This document shows positions 9,197 through 15,574 of a stretch of DNA of 24,786 nt, one piece after another; position 1 is the first letter of the stretch; each line of letters starts with the position of its first letter. Under the pieces are notes generated by a model that worked only from the letters and a program-made list of their open reading frames with translations, had not been told where the DNA came from and ran no database searches. The stretch is taken from IMG/VR virus record IMGVR_UViG_3300009470_000369, positions 1-24,786 of that record; one strand, 5' to 3'. A program made the translations under genes and the position numbers. The DNA comes from a virus.

Positions 9197-9493
9197 CTAC
9201 GCCCTCCGCTCAAAAAGCCTGGCGAAGATATAGATTGCGTCAGCACCGTAAGAGTATGATGATAGTTTTCTATCGGGGCTTACCCAGATATAGGCCGTGC
9301 TATTTAGAATAAGCTTTATTTGAGGAGGTATATTTTGGCCAGCAATTCGACAATCCGTAATGCTCATAGTATCAAGTAGATGCGACGACCGCGGCAATCT
9401 ACTTATGCCAAAGGCATCTGCAAGAGCATCTGCCGCCTCACGCCATTCACCAGCGGCAAGAGCATTACCAATCGCCCAGTTATGCAGCTTCAT
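9197..9493 (-). CDS. MKL-family small protein
   Basis: A 98-residue protein starting MKLHNWAIGNALAAGEWREA. This is one of the clearest copies of the family N-module: MKL, W6, I8, AL at 11-12, GEW, A20, then ADAFGIS. A later AYIWVSPDR stretch matches the position of the YxWxSD motif in other members. The ribosome site AGAGG lies 7 bases before the ATG. It is tandem with the MKL gene at 8868..9194. Confidence 0.8.
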   Translation of the reverse strand: MKLHNWAIGNALAAGEWREAADALADAFGISRLPRSSHLLDTMSITDCRIAGQNIPPQIKLILNSTAYIWVSPDRKLSSYSYGADAIYIFARLFERRA

Positions 9494-9512
9494 GTACTTG
9501 CCTCTAATACCG

Positions 9513-9728
9513 CTAGATACCCGACTTCACCGTTTCTTCGGCAATAGATTGCCCTTTTGCCGTAGCAGAGAAGGCGGCGCCTGCCATGTAAGCGGCTGTA
9601 AGAGCTGCCTTGATCTCGGCCACATGCAGATCATGAAAATCCAGCTTATCTGAATTACGGGTGCGTAGAACCTCTACCCTCAAATATAGCCTAGCAATAC
9701 GCTCGATTTCATCAGACATGCTTGGCAT
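9513..9728 (-). CDS. Small helical protein, unidentified
   Basis: A 71-residue, predominantly helical protein (MPSMSDEIERIARLYLRVEV then AEIKAALTAAYMAGAAFSA). The ATG at 9728 has GGAG 7 bases upstream; the second Met (MSDE, 9719) is a less likely start. It lies between the DUF7227-like gene and an MKL gene in the same direction. It has no Cys, signal or membrane segment. No family recognised. Confidence 0.65.
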   Translation of the reverse strand: MPSMSDEIERIARLYLRVEVLRTRNSDKLDFHDLHVAEIKAALTAAYMAGAAFSATAKGQSIAEETVKSGI

Positions 9729-9750
9729 AAGACATCTCCATAATCAGCAG

Positions 9751-10458
9751 TCAGTCAATAATAGCAAGATGCTTTTTGGCTACGGCGGTCACACGCTTCT
9801 TCGCTGTGCCATGAGCGGTGAAGCCAATGACATAGTTACGATCAGGCCGCGAGCAGAGAGCACCGGCAGCACCGCCGCAAGTAGAGCAGCTTACCTCGTC
9901 TCTATACTCGGCTGGGCAACGGACAATGCGCTGTCCTCCCGGAGTTTCAGAATGCTTCCAGTCTTGCGGCATATCGCCCGGCATGAGAGTGACGACAGGC
10001 GCGATACCAAGAGAGAGATAGGTATCTGCCTGGGCAGCGTTGTTACTGGACAGGTTGATAGTAAATCCGTTTTTATTTGCTTCCGCAATATGCTTGCCAT
10101 TATCAGCAGCAGTCGGATTCTTATGGGTGTAGGTGAAGCCACGCTTGCCGCCATTAGCGACAACAATCTTTTCCAGAGCAGCCCCGTCGAGTTCTTCTTC
10201 TGTACCCGGCAGGTCGCCAGCTACGGCATACCTCCAAAGCTGCTTAGGAGGGATGCTTTCGATTTCTTCAACAAGCTCATCCAGAGACATGCCTTCCCTG
10301 GTTGTGCGATCCCAATGAATGCGAACCATACCGCCACGGGCATAACACCCGCCATTATAAAGCTCACATGAAGGAGGGCAGGTGTCTCGGCTGGCCATGA
10401 CAGTTGGGATCGGGCCAGTCTTGGAGTTCTTAGAGCGGCGAGTAAAGCTAAACTTCAT
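9751..10458 (-). CDS. DUF7227-like phage protein with N-terminal Cys cluster
   Basis: A 235-residue protein of a type I recognise from many phages and prophages (DUF7227, name from memory). Signatures are TCPPSCxxxxxGCYA (C27, C31, C38), RIHWDR, LWRYAVAGDLPG, GFTYTHKN, INLSSNNAAQAD and a C-terminal second Cys group, VSCSTCGGAAGALC, followed by IGFTAHG. The spaced N-terminal Cys triplet and barrel-like order resemble the layout of radical-SAM-like phage proteins such as DUF5131, but there is no standard CxxxCxxC, so that link is only a suggestion. The ATG at 10458 has AAAGAGA upstream. It is full length, with no sign of decay. Confidence 0.8.
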   Translation of the reverse strand: MKFSFTRRSKNSKTGPIPTVMASRDTCPPSCELYNGGCYARGGMVRIHWDRTTREGMSLDELVEEIESIPPKQLWRYAVAGDLPGTEEELDGAALEKIVVANGGKRGFTYTHKNPTAADNGKHIAEANKNGFTINLSSNNAAQADTYLSLGIAPVVTLMPGDMPQDWKHSETPGGQRIVRCPAEYRDEVSCSTCGGAAGALCSRPDRNYVIGFTAHGTAKKRVTAVAKKHLAIID

Positions 10459-10471
10459 TGCTATCTCTTTG

Positions 10472-10774
10472 TTAGAGGTTTATCAGAATTTTGCAGGGCA
10501 GAGCATTGGGACACCAGATAACGCATCTCGGCAAATCAAAGTCTGGATTTTGAATAGGAACCTGGAGGAAGCCGTCCTCAGTAGTCCACTCATATATATA
10601 TGGCCCAGGCATAACTATGCAAACTTCGCGCCAACTAGCAATTCGTAATGGTCTTCGTATTTCCGCCACCACAGAGGTGAGCGACAATGAGAACTCATCA
10701 CTTACTAGTCTAACGGCAGTAGTCCAATCTCCGGCATCGAGTGCCTCTAGCATCTGGTAGGTAGACAACTTCAT
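10472..10774 (-). CDS. MKL-family small protein
   Basis: A 100-residue protein starting MKLSTYQMLEALDAGDWTTA, a near-consensus N-module (Y6, A11L12, AGDW, A20), followed by VSDEFSLS. Around residue 60, YIYEWTTEDGFLQ matches the family motif YxWxSDxGF. The start overlaps the stop of the upstream MKL gene (ATGA, 4 bases), so translation is coupled. Function unknown. Confidence 0.85.
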   Translation of the reverse strand: MKLSTYQMLEALDAGDWTTAVRLVSDEFSLSLTSVVAEIRRPLRIASWREVCIVMPGPYIYEWTTEDGFLQVPIQNPDFDLPRCVIWCPNALPCKILINL

Positions 10775-11079
10775 TTCAATTCCCGAAGGGAAGCCCGGCC
10801 TCCTGCCCCGACAACTATGTCGAAATGCACCCCGTCAGATTTGTAATCCGCACTACCCATAACGAATCCTAGCGAACTAAACCAGTGATAGCCTCGTCCA
10901 CCGGATATGATGCTCACGGCGTACTTAGGGGTAGATGGAGTTTTTACAAATGATGGCGTCGCCTCACGAGCTATATAGTAAAGCTCTGGCACGCCAAAGT
11001 GTTCTGCCATTATTTGGCCAATACGGCAATAGTCTCCGATGTCGGCGGCGCATAGCGCCTCGTAGGATTGAAGCTTCAT
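10771..11079 (-). CDS. MKL-family small protein, AEHFGVPEL subgroup
   Basis: A 102-residue protein starting MKLQSYEALCAADIGDYCRI. It continues with MAEHFGVPEL, and GGRGYHWFSSLGFVMG in the C-terminal half. These segments are nearly shared with the gene at 12040..12324, making the pair the closest paralogues seen. The ATG has GAGG only 3 bases upstream, a tight spacing. It overlaps the next MKL gene by ATGA. Confidence 0.85.
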   Translation of the reverse strand: MKLQSYEALCAADIGDYCRIGQIMAEHFGVPELYYIAREATPSFVKTPSTPKYAVSIISGGRGYHWFSSLGFVMGSADYKSDGVHFDIVVGAGGRASLRELK

Positions 11080-11123
11080 GGGCCTCGTCGATGGTGTGGG
11101 TCTTTAAGAAAGAACGCTTTTCC

Positions 11124-11372
11124 TTATATCAGCTTTACCATAAGTTGTCGAGGAATAGCGGCCGATACTGCTTTGCTGGCGCTAGAGCATCTGCTATTTG
11201 CAAAAGCCTCCGCATCATTACGGGAACCGAAGCGCCTGATTAGCGGGTTGAATGCATCATGAGTCATGCCTAAGTAGCCATGCGCATTCTCGGTGACAAA
11301 TTTAAACTTAGTCTTGCCAGAGGCAAGCACATAGAATGATTCGACTTCTTCGCCGACGAAAACGATTGCCAT
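11124..11372 (-). CDS. Small protein, unidentified
   Basis: An 82-residue protein starting MAIVFVGEEVESFYVLASGK. The N-terminal half is beta-strand rich. The middle has a short FGSRNDAEAFANS helix, and the C-terminus is Ser/Ala-rich. A good AGGAG ribosome site lies 5 bases before the ATG at 11372. It is the second gene after a conserved hairpin (11770..11800), following the 111-residue gene by 21 bases. It is not a member of the MKL family, and no family is recognised. Confidence 0.7.
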   Translation of the reverse strand: MAIVFVGEEVESFYVLASGKTKFKFVTENAHGYLGMTHDAFNPLIRRFGSRNDAEAFANSRCSSASKAVSAAIPRQLMVKLI

Positions 11373-11393
11373 GGTCTCTCCTGACGCAATATC

Positions 11394-11729
11394 TCATTGC
11401 CCGTTGCCAGCAAGCCTAGAATCTTCTGGATGAATGTAGATGGTGCAGCCAACATCCTTGCCCATGAAGATCGAGTGCTCAACAAGCGCGGCGCCAGGAA
11501 CCGGGACATAGTCTGGAGCGCTATCCCGGCCAAAAGGAGCAATCGTAGGCGGCGCGAATACATTATTGTTTTGCACAACCATGTAAGTGTCGCGACTGCC
11601 GCCATCCCAGAATGAGAGCAGGCGACGCGGGCGATCCGAGACAACTACCCGGAATTTACGGCCACGGTAGCTTGGGAACGCGCGACGGGCAAGCGCAGCG
11701 AGATGATGCTTTGAATCAATCCGGTCCAT
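11394..11729 (-). CDS. Small protein, unidentified
   Basis: A 111-residue protein starting MDRIDSKHHLAALARRAFPS. I chose the ATG at 11729 because AGGAAG lies 5 bases upstream. The open frame extends 17 codons further to 11780, but that part lies over the conserved hairpin and has no ribosome site. The sequence has a basic helical N-terminus, then YRGRKFRVVVSDRPRRLLSF and several beta strands (TYMVVQNN, CTIYIHPED). A compact nucleic-acid-binding fold would fit the basic face, but this is a guess. Its start is about 40 bases after the hairpin. Confidence 0.7.
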   Translation of the reverse strand: MDRIDSKHHLAALARRAFPSYRGRKFRVVVSDRPRRLLSFWDGGSRDTYMVVQNNNVFAPPTIAPFGRDSAPDYVPVPGAALVEHSIFMGKDVGCTIYIHPEDSRLAGNGQ

Positions 11730-11769
11730 ATTGCTTCCTGTGTTCGGGTTCAGCTGTCGCCGTTCGGGA

Positions 11770-11800
11770 TCGGGCCGCACCGGGTTTAGGCCCGGCCCGA
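11770..11800 (-). repeat. Conserved CUAAA-loop hairpin, copy 1
   Basis: In the mRNA sense the outer stem TCGGGCC / GGCCCGA (7 bp) encloses GGG-CCTAAA-CCC; alternatively CCGGG / CCCGG closes on the same CCTAAA loop. It lies one base past the stop of the gene at 11802 and 41 bases upstream of the start at 11729. No T-run follows, so it is not a standard intrinsic terminator. Three other copies lie at 13554, 15540 and 20270. Confidence 0.75.
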
Positions 11801-11801
11801 C

Positions 11802-12038
11802 CTAGCTGTTGACATAGTCGTCTGCTTCGTCATCCCAGTGTCTGCAATCATAAATACTAACACCGAAATATAATCCAAGTAGATCAATGTACAGCGCAGG
11901 CCCCGTGTGATGCCTGCGGATGGTCCAGCGAAACACGAAGTTAAATAGCGAACGGGATTCACGAATCCCAAAGTGGGATACCTGCAACTCGAACATTTTG
12001 TTTTTGCTGAGCTGCTTACTGAAAAGAAGCAAGTGCAT
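11802..12038 (-). CDS. Small phage protein ending in a YDxRHWDDE-type motif
   Basis: A 78-residue protein if started at the ATG at 12038, directly after the stop of the MKL gene at 12040. An in-frame ATG at 12050 would add four residues but overlaps that gene and has AGGA only one base upstream. It starts MHLLLFSKQLSKNKMFELQV. The C-terminal half reads YIDLLGLYFGVSIYDCRHWD followed by acidic residues, which resembles small uncharacterised phage proteins ending in a YDxRHWxxE motif (from memory, not verified). Its stop is followed immediately by the conserved hairpin. Confidence 0.65.
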   Translation of the reverse strand: MHLLLFSKQLSKNKMFELQVSHFGIRESRSLFNFVFRWTIRRHHTGPALYIDLLGLYFGVSIYDCRHWDDEADDYVNS

Positions 12039-12039
12039 A

Positions 12040-12324
12040 CTATTCACCATTCCTCATGACTATATAAAACGCTACTTCATCTGAGGGATAGTTGCCGCCA
12101 GCTATAAAGCCAATATCGCTTTTCCAGTGGTAGCCGCGACCACCGAAAACAATCGTCGCCCAATATCTGGCTGACAAGGAGTCAGACTCAATGATCGCAG
12201 GCTTACGATTAATCGCAATGACCTCTAGCTCTGGCACTCCAAAATGCTCGGCCATTGCACGGCCCAGATCATCATACCTGCCCTCCTGTATGGCAAGTGC
12301 GATCTCGTAGCATTCCAGTTTCAC
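12040..12324 (-). CDS. MKL-family small protein, AEHFGVPEL subgroup (GTG start)
   Basis: A 94-residue protein starting (GTG)KLECYEIALAIQEGRYDD. It continues MAEHFGVPELEVIA and later GGRGYHWKSDIGFIAGG then SDEVAFYIVM, closely matching the gene at 10771..11079. The start codon is GTG at 12324; GAGGG lies just upstream and overlaps the stop of the nuclease gene. It is a full-length family member with both the N-module and the YxWxSDxGF motif. Confidence 0.85.
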   Translation of the reverse strand: MKLECYEIALAIQEGRYDDLGRAMAEHFGVPELEVIAINRKPAIIESDSLSARYWATIVFGGRGYHWKSDIGFIAGGNYPSDEVAFYIVMRNGE

Positions 12325-12327
12325 GGG

Positions 12328-12735
12328 CTAGGTCCCTCTCTTGCCCTTGCCCGAGTAAGCCTTGGCCGCTCCTACCTTGATCAGATGATCACTAAGGTTC
12401 TCGCCGTTTAGCCAGATAGTGGCAAGAAATCGCCCGAACTTTTCCTTAGCATCCGGCTTCTCTGTACGCATAATGATGCGCGTACCAGGTGGCAGCAAGC
12501 TCTGCACAAGAGCCTTACTAGCCAAACCGGCAGCAGCAGTCGCCCCTGACTTCTCCGGCGCGTCAATGCCTGCCATGCGCACTTGTTTCTTGAAGCGCAC
12601 TACTACGTCAAACCCCACATCCTTCTCAATGAAAACTTCTACCGTGTCACCGTCAATTACACGGATTACTTCCGCTGCATACTCATACACCGGCTTCAGT
12701 GCCGGCACTGGAGCAGCTTTCTTTTTAGTTGCCAT
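12328..12735 (-). CDS. Staphylococcal-nuclease-like (SNase/thermonuclease) protein
   Basis: A 135-residue protein with a complete SNase core. VIRVIDGDTVEV (residues 23-34) gives the metal-binding Asp pair, VRMAGIDAPE (52-61) gives the counterparts of Arg35, Asp40 and Glu43 of staphylococcal nuclease, and EKFGRFLATIW (98-108) gives the Arg87 equivalent. All catalytic positions are present, so Ca2+-dependent nuclease activity is likely. There is no signal peptide; the N-terminus is a short Lys/Ala/Pro tail, so it probably acts inside the cell, for example in host DNA or RNA breakdown. The ATG at 12735 has GCGGGA upstream. An MKL gene follows 3 bases after its stop. Confidence 0.9.
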   Translation of the reverse strand: MATKKKAAPVPALKPVYEYAAEVIRVIDGDTVEVFIEKDVGFDVVVRFKKQVRMAGIDAPEKSGATAAAGLASKALVQSLLPPGTRIIMRTEKPDAKEKFGRFLATIWLNGENLSDHLIKVGAAKAYSGKGKRGT

Positions 12736-12771
12736 TTATATCCCGCTCTGTGCTGACTTAGCTAAACAACA

Positions 12772-13161
12772 CTACTTCTTGATCCTGAAAACAAAATACT
12801 TCTGCCCTCTGCCAATCCAAACCCGCAGTTTGAACCAACCGGCCTGACGAACAACGGCCAGTGACTCTGCGTCCAGTTCCTTCTCGGCAAGGTCTTTCCG
12901 CGCCGTCCAGAACGAGATCTCGTTATAAGCTCGGAAGTTGTTATCACTGCCACCGCCCACACGATTCCATACGAGAGTAAGGTCGGGAGCCGCCCTGCCT
13001 CGCAGCGAGGCAGTCGCGTTCGCGTCATGGAAAGCACGAAGTAGCTGCTTTGCCCTGTTGCCCGTAATCTGAATAACGGGCAAGCCGTGCCGTGTGAAAA
13101 AACTCTTCAGACCAGCATTGATATTCTCGAGACGAACTTCGGGAATGCTATCGAGCTTCAT
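12772..13161 (-). CDS. Unidentified 129-aa protein
   Basis: A 129-residue protein starting MKLDSIPEVRLENINAGLKS. It begins MKL, but its next 30 residues do not follow the family N-module, so I do not place it there. It is a mixed helix/strand protein with a basic C-terminus (VRQAGWFKLRVWIGRGQKYF then VFRIKK). A good AAAGG ribosome site lies 5 bases before the ATG at 13161. It sits between the zinc-ribbon protein gene and the nuclease gene, all co-directional. Function unknown. Confidence 0.7.
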   Translation of the reverse strand: MKLDSIPEVRLENINAGLKSFFTRHGLPVIQITGNRAKQLLRAFHDANATASLRGRAAPDLTLVWNRVGGGSDNNFRAYNEISFWTARKDLAEKELDAESLAVVRQAGWFKLRVWIGRGQKYFVFRIKK

Positions 13162-13173
13162 AACACCTTTCGG

Positions 13174-13515
13174 TTAGATACCACTGCGATTCTTGTAGTC
13201 AACTGCATCGGCGGTGACAACGCACGCGCCGGTAGTCTTGGAACGATACTTGGAACACTGAACGGTATTATCGTTCATGTTAGAGCCCTTGTTCTTTAGG
13301 CGTGTTGCCTTGATAAGGAACTCAGTGAGCTTTGGATCTGCATTTATTTGCAGTGCGCCCGCTGTTTTGTGCCCGTAAATAATACAACCGGTATACTTCT
13401 GGATGTCACCGGCTTCCTCGGCACACTCCTCGCACACATTAAGACGCCCGCCTACCTTGCTGCGGGCACGCTCCGCGCGGTCATACTCTGATCCACAATC
13501 AACACAAACTTGCAT
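13174..13515 (-). CDS. Small CxxC zinc-ribbon-like protein
   Basis: A 113-residue protein starting MQVCVDCGSEYDRAERARSK. The N-terminus has C4xxC7 and C28xxC31, a likely zinc ribbon. The rest holds two loosely similar halves (GCIIYGHKTAGALQINAD and QCSKYRSKTTGACVVTADAV), which may be a duplication. The ATG at 13515 has GGAG 5 bases upstream, which decides it over the upstream in-frame ATG at 13563 that falls in the conserved hairpin. It is the first gene after hairpin copy 2. Nucleic acid or protein binding is plausible; nothing more can be said. Confidence 0.7.
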   Translation of the reverse strand: MQVCVDCGSEYDRAERARSKVGGRLNVCEECAEEAGDIQKYTGCIIYGHKTAGALQINADPKLTEFLIKATRLKNKGSNMNDNTVQCSKYRSKTTGACVVTADAVDYKNRSGI

Positions 13516-13553
13516 ATTGCTCCTTTCGTCGCGGCGGTTCCGCTCGCCGGGAG

Positions 13554-13582
13554 CGGGCCGCACCGGGTTTAGGCCCGGCCCG
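13554..13582 (-). repeat. Conserved CUAAA-loop hairpin, copy 2
   Basis: In the mRNA sense CGGGCC / GGCCCG (6 bp) encloses GGG-CCTAAA-CCC, and the inner 20 bases are identical to copy 1. It lies 39 bases upstream of the start at 13515 and 34 bases past the stop of the MKL gene at 13617. No T-run follows it. Confidence 0.75.
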
Positions 13583-13616
13583 AATCACACAGGCCCGTGT
13601 TAAACAATATCCCACA

Positions 13617-13934
13617 TCATAGGTGCCGATAGGTCATAACTGAGACCGTGTCCGCGATAGCCCTTCTGAGACCCGCCTCGTCTGCTACCGTTTTATCAAG
13701 GCAATCTATAGCGGCAGCAATGATGTCTGCACTTACCTTGCACAGATCAGGGTTAAAGTAAATCGACATACATCCGCCATAAGATAGCGCAATGCCTTCT
13801 CCGCGCTGAAGAATTGCAGACTTCTTTCCAATAAGCCACATCTGTATTACTGGCGGGCTGCTCCTGAATACAGTAGGGTTTTGATTCAAGACCGTAGTAA
13901 GATGATGGGCTATTTCCCAGACGCGCAACTTCAT
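13617..13934 (-). CDS. MKL-family small protein, divergent member
   Basis: A 105-residue protein starting MKLRVWEIAHHLTTVLNQNP. W6, I8 and the spacing fit the N-module, but the GDW and FG part is lost. The middle (WLIGKKSAILQRGEGIALSY) and the helical C-terminus (VSADIIAAAIDCLDKTVADE) are unlike the other members. The ATG has AGGTAA 7 bases upstream, overlapping the stop of the upstream MKL gene. Treat family membership as probable, supported by position and the first 10 residues. Confidence 0.7.
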   Translation of the reverse strand: MKLRVWEIAHHLTTVLNQNPTVFRSSPPVIQMWLIGKKSAILQRGEGIALSYGGCMSIYFNPDLCKVSADIIAAAIDCLDKTVADEAGLRRAIADTVSVMTYRHL

Positions 13935-13939
13935 GATGC

Positions 13940-14209
13940 TTACCTGCCATAGTAGAAGATGGCAACCGTTGGCTCGACCGGATGTATTGTGGGATACGCC
14001 TCCCTATAAAAGCCAGGGCCCTGCGCCCAACCGAAAGCCTCGTTGCCAAAGTCAATGAAAACTTCAGGAATGTAGTGATTGTCCGTGTACAGCGTCGTGC
14101 AGCAATTATCTGGCACAGAGATACCAAAGTTCTTTGCAACTAGGGCAACTGCCGTACTATAATCCGCAGCACGCAGCGTTTGCTCAATCTCCCATGAATC
14201 TAGCTTCAA
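13940..14209 (-). CDS. MKL-family small protein (TTG start)
   Basis: An 89-residue protein starting (TTG)KLDSWEIEQTLRAADYST. The N-module is clear (W6, I8, L12, ADY, A20), followed by AKNFGIS. Later EAFGWAQGPGFYRE aligns with the YxWxSDxGF motif. The start is a TTG at 14209 with AAGGGG 6 bases upstream, formed by the end of the deaminase gene. It is tandem with the MKL gene at 13617..13934. Confidence 0.8.
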   Translation of the reverse strand: MKLDSWEIEQTLRAADYSTAVALVAKNFGISVPDNCCTTLYTDNHYIPEVFIDFGNEAFGWAQGPGFYREAYPTIHPVEPTVAIFYYGR

Positions 14210-14212
14210 GGC

Positions 14213-14611
14213 TCACCCCTTGCTCGCCACGAAATACTTTGGGTCAAACTTACCGTGGTGGTTGCCCTCGAAGCGGTCCAGAAAGAATTCCGTAATCTTA
14301 CTGGGCGCACCAATCAGTTCGATCATATCGCGGTTCTTGAGCGTACACACCTCGCCCGTATCATCTACGTAGTTGACACGAGCAACGCCTGCGTTCTTCA
14401 GGCAATGCTGACAGAGCAGGCACGGCTTGCCGTTCTTATTCTGTCGGGAGTCTGCTCCCGAAGCATTATTGAACCGGTAAATAAAAATCTTGCTGCCGGC
14501 TGCCTTTGGTCCCAGCTTGCGCAGCAAGTCCATCTCGGCGTGCATTGACCGCCGGAACACAGAGGTGTTGCGGGAATAACGCAGCTTGTTAACACCGAAG
14601 TCTACGGCCAC
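14213..14611 (-). CDS. Zn-dependent cytidine/deoxycytidylate deaminase-like protein, N-terminus displaced by apparent frameshift
   Basis: From the GTG at 14611 the protein has 132 residues, with HAE at 24-26 and PCxxC at 63-67, the complete zinc and catalytic set of the cytidine deaminase superfamily, then ARVNYVDDTGEV. It would deaminate cytosine-type nucleotides or bases; the substrate is not decided by sequence. The open frame continues upstream of the GTG with coherent deaminase-like sequence (QHQIVAFAIKGGVAVDFGVN) but meets a stop at 14693..14695 with no ATG, GTG or TTG on the way. A well-placed ATG with AGGAG exists at 14714 in another frame. The true product therefore likely needs a +1 shift near 14685, or the gene is broken. 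Confidence 0.75.
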   Translation of the reverse strand: MAVDFGVNKLRYSRNTSVFRRSMHAEMDLLRKLGPKAAGSKIFIYRFNNASGADSRQNKNGKPCLLCQHCLKNAGVARVNYVDDTGEVCTLKNRDMIELIGAPSKITEFFLDRFEGNHHGKFDPKYFVASKG

Positions 14612-14714
14612 TCCGCCCTTTATAGCAAAGGCAACAATCTGATGCTGAAGTTCTTCGTCCCTAAACTGGGTTGCAAGAGATTCAGCGAGGTACTACAAAA
14701 TCAAGATAACGCAT
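14612..14714 (-). other. Out-of-frame 5' end of the deaminase gene (possible frameshift site)
   Basis: ATG at 14714 with AGGAG 8 bases upstream opens the frame MRYLDFVVPR and stops at TGA after ten codons. Shifting +1 just before the TGA enters the frame AESLATQFRDEELQHQIVAF, which runs straight into the deaminase domain and supplies the expected first helix and strand. The joined product would be about 165 residues, a usual length for dCMP-deaminase-like proteins. The sequence at the junction is CCT CGC TGA A. A sequencing error, a mutation or programmed frameshifting would all look like this. Confidence 0.55.
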
Positions 14715-14731
14715 TTATCTCGCTCCTATGG

Positions 14732-15055
14732 TTAGGGTTTAAGGAAAACTTCCAGAACAGCTCGCTCACGAATGCGAGGCGTCTTGCTTGTGATGGGCGA
14801 AGAATATGTTTTCTTGGCAGCAATCGAACAGACGAAACCCATGTCGCTGTGCCAGTCGAACCGCCAGCCATGAACCGGATAGAGCATCAGCGCATTAGCC
14901 GCCCGTGGTACAGGTAGCTCGTCACTTGGTCGAACATAGACCTCTAAGCCATCTAGGTCTACTTCTACGTCGAAGTAGTCCGCGATAGCGCGCGCACAAG
15001 CAGGCCAATCCTGCTCGGCGAACGAAATTATCATGGCCGCTCTATCCAGTTTCAC
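14732..15055 (-). CDS. MKL-family small protein (GTG start)
   Basis: A 107-residue protein starting (GTG)KLDRAAMIISFAEQDWPA. It continues CARAIADYFDVEVD. A WRFDWHSDMGFVCS stretch near residue 66 is one of the best copies of the C-terminal YxWxSDxGF motif. The start is GTG at 15055 with AAGG 4 bases upstream. It lies upstream of the deaminase frame, 17 bases before that gene's proposed true ATG. Confidence 0.8.
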   Translation of the reverse strand: MKLDRAAMIISFAEQDWPACARAIADYFDVEVDLDGLEVYVRPSDELPVPRAANALMLYPVHGWRFDWHSDMGFVCSIAAKKTYSSPITSKTPRIRERAVLEVFLKP

Positions 15056-15069
15056 TCTGCCTTATTACA

Positions 15070-15492
15070 TCAGGTGGCAGCCACTACCAGCTTGGTTGTG
15101 ACGTGGCCCCGTTCACGGATAGGGGGCAAGCTGCTCATCACTGCACGCAGGCTCTCCTCGCACTCCGCAATCTCAGGAAAATTAGCAAGGAGCGTTTCGC
15201 GAGCATCCTTGTCAAGCGCAATTGCCTCATGCATACAGCTGAGCAGCACCGAAATAGCCTGGTCCCGCTGGAATCCCATGCGCTGAATAAACAGCGCCAT
15301 GACTGCAAGATGCGGCAAGCGAGCGGTAGGCACCTTCTCAGTATCCTCACCCACCTTGACCTTGCCAGTAACACGCACGGTAAAATCTACCGCGTGCTCT
15401 CCCGGCTGGACTTCTTCGCGGGCTGCACCAGACTTGATGGAGCCAAGAGCAACAATTTCAATCGGAGAAAGTTCACTGATGCTTTGAGCCAT
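15070..15492 (-). CDS. Unidentified 140-aa protein
   Basis: A 140-residue protein starting MAQSISELSPIEIVALGSIK. I chose the ATG at 15492 because AAGGG is 7 bases upstream; the ATG two codons earlier overlaps that ribosome site. It has an N-terminal strand-rich part (HAVDFTVRVTGKVKVGEDTE) and a helical C-terminal half (QAISVLLSCMHEAIALDKDA) rich in acidic residues. The layout resembles small phage proteins of unknown function with an all-helical tail; no catalytic motif is seen. It is the first gene after hairpin copy 3. Confidence 0.7.
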   Translation of the reverse strand: MAQSISELSPIEIVALGSIKSGAAREEVQPGEHAVDFTVRVTGKVKVGEDTEKVPTARLPHLAVMALFIQRMGFQRDQAISVLLSCMHEAIALDKDARETLLANFPEIAECEESLRAVMSSLPPIRERGHVTTKLVVAAT

Positions 15493-15539
15493 TTTCATTC
15501 CCTTGGTTAGCTGACGTGCTGCGGTTGCGGTCGTCGGGA

Positions 15540-15570
15540 TCGGGGCGCACCGGGTTTAGGCCCGCCCCGA
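15540..15570 (-). repeat. Conserved CUAAA-loop hairpin, copy 3 (with compensatory change)
   Basis: In the mRNA sense TCGGGGC / GCCCCGA (7 bp) encloses GGG-CCTAAA-CCC. Relative to copy 1 one C-G pair in the outer stem is G-C, changed on both sides so pairing is kept. It lies 4 bases past the stop of the M16 peptidase gene and 48 bases upstream of the start at 15492. No T-run follows. Confidence 0.8.
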
Positions 15571-15574
15571 CCTA

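Noticed and set aside
9661-10371. A 236-codon plus-strand open frame opposite the DUF7227-like gene
   Set aside because: The minus-strand protein has recognisable conserved motifs. The plus frame has no ribosome site and no sensible protein features.
12772-13161. Membership of the 129-residue protein (starts MKLDSIPE) in the MKL family
   Set aside because: Only the first four residues agree. The helical A/GDW/FG pattern and the tryptophan motif are absent and the protein is longer.
11770-15570. Reading the conserved hairpins as ordinary intrinsic terminators
   Set aside because: None is followed by a U-run, unlike the textbook terminator at 17376..17413. They are listed as a conserved RNA structure of unknown role.
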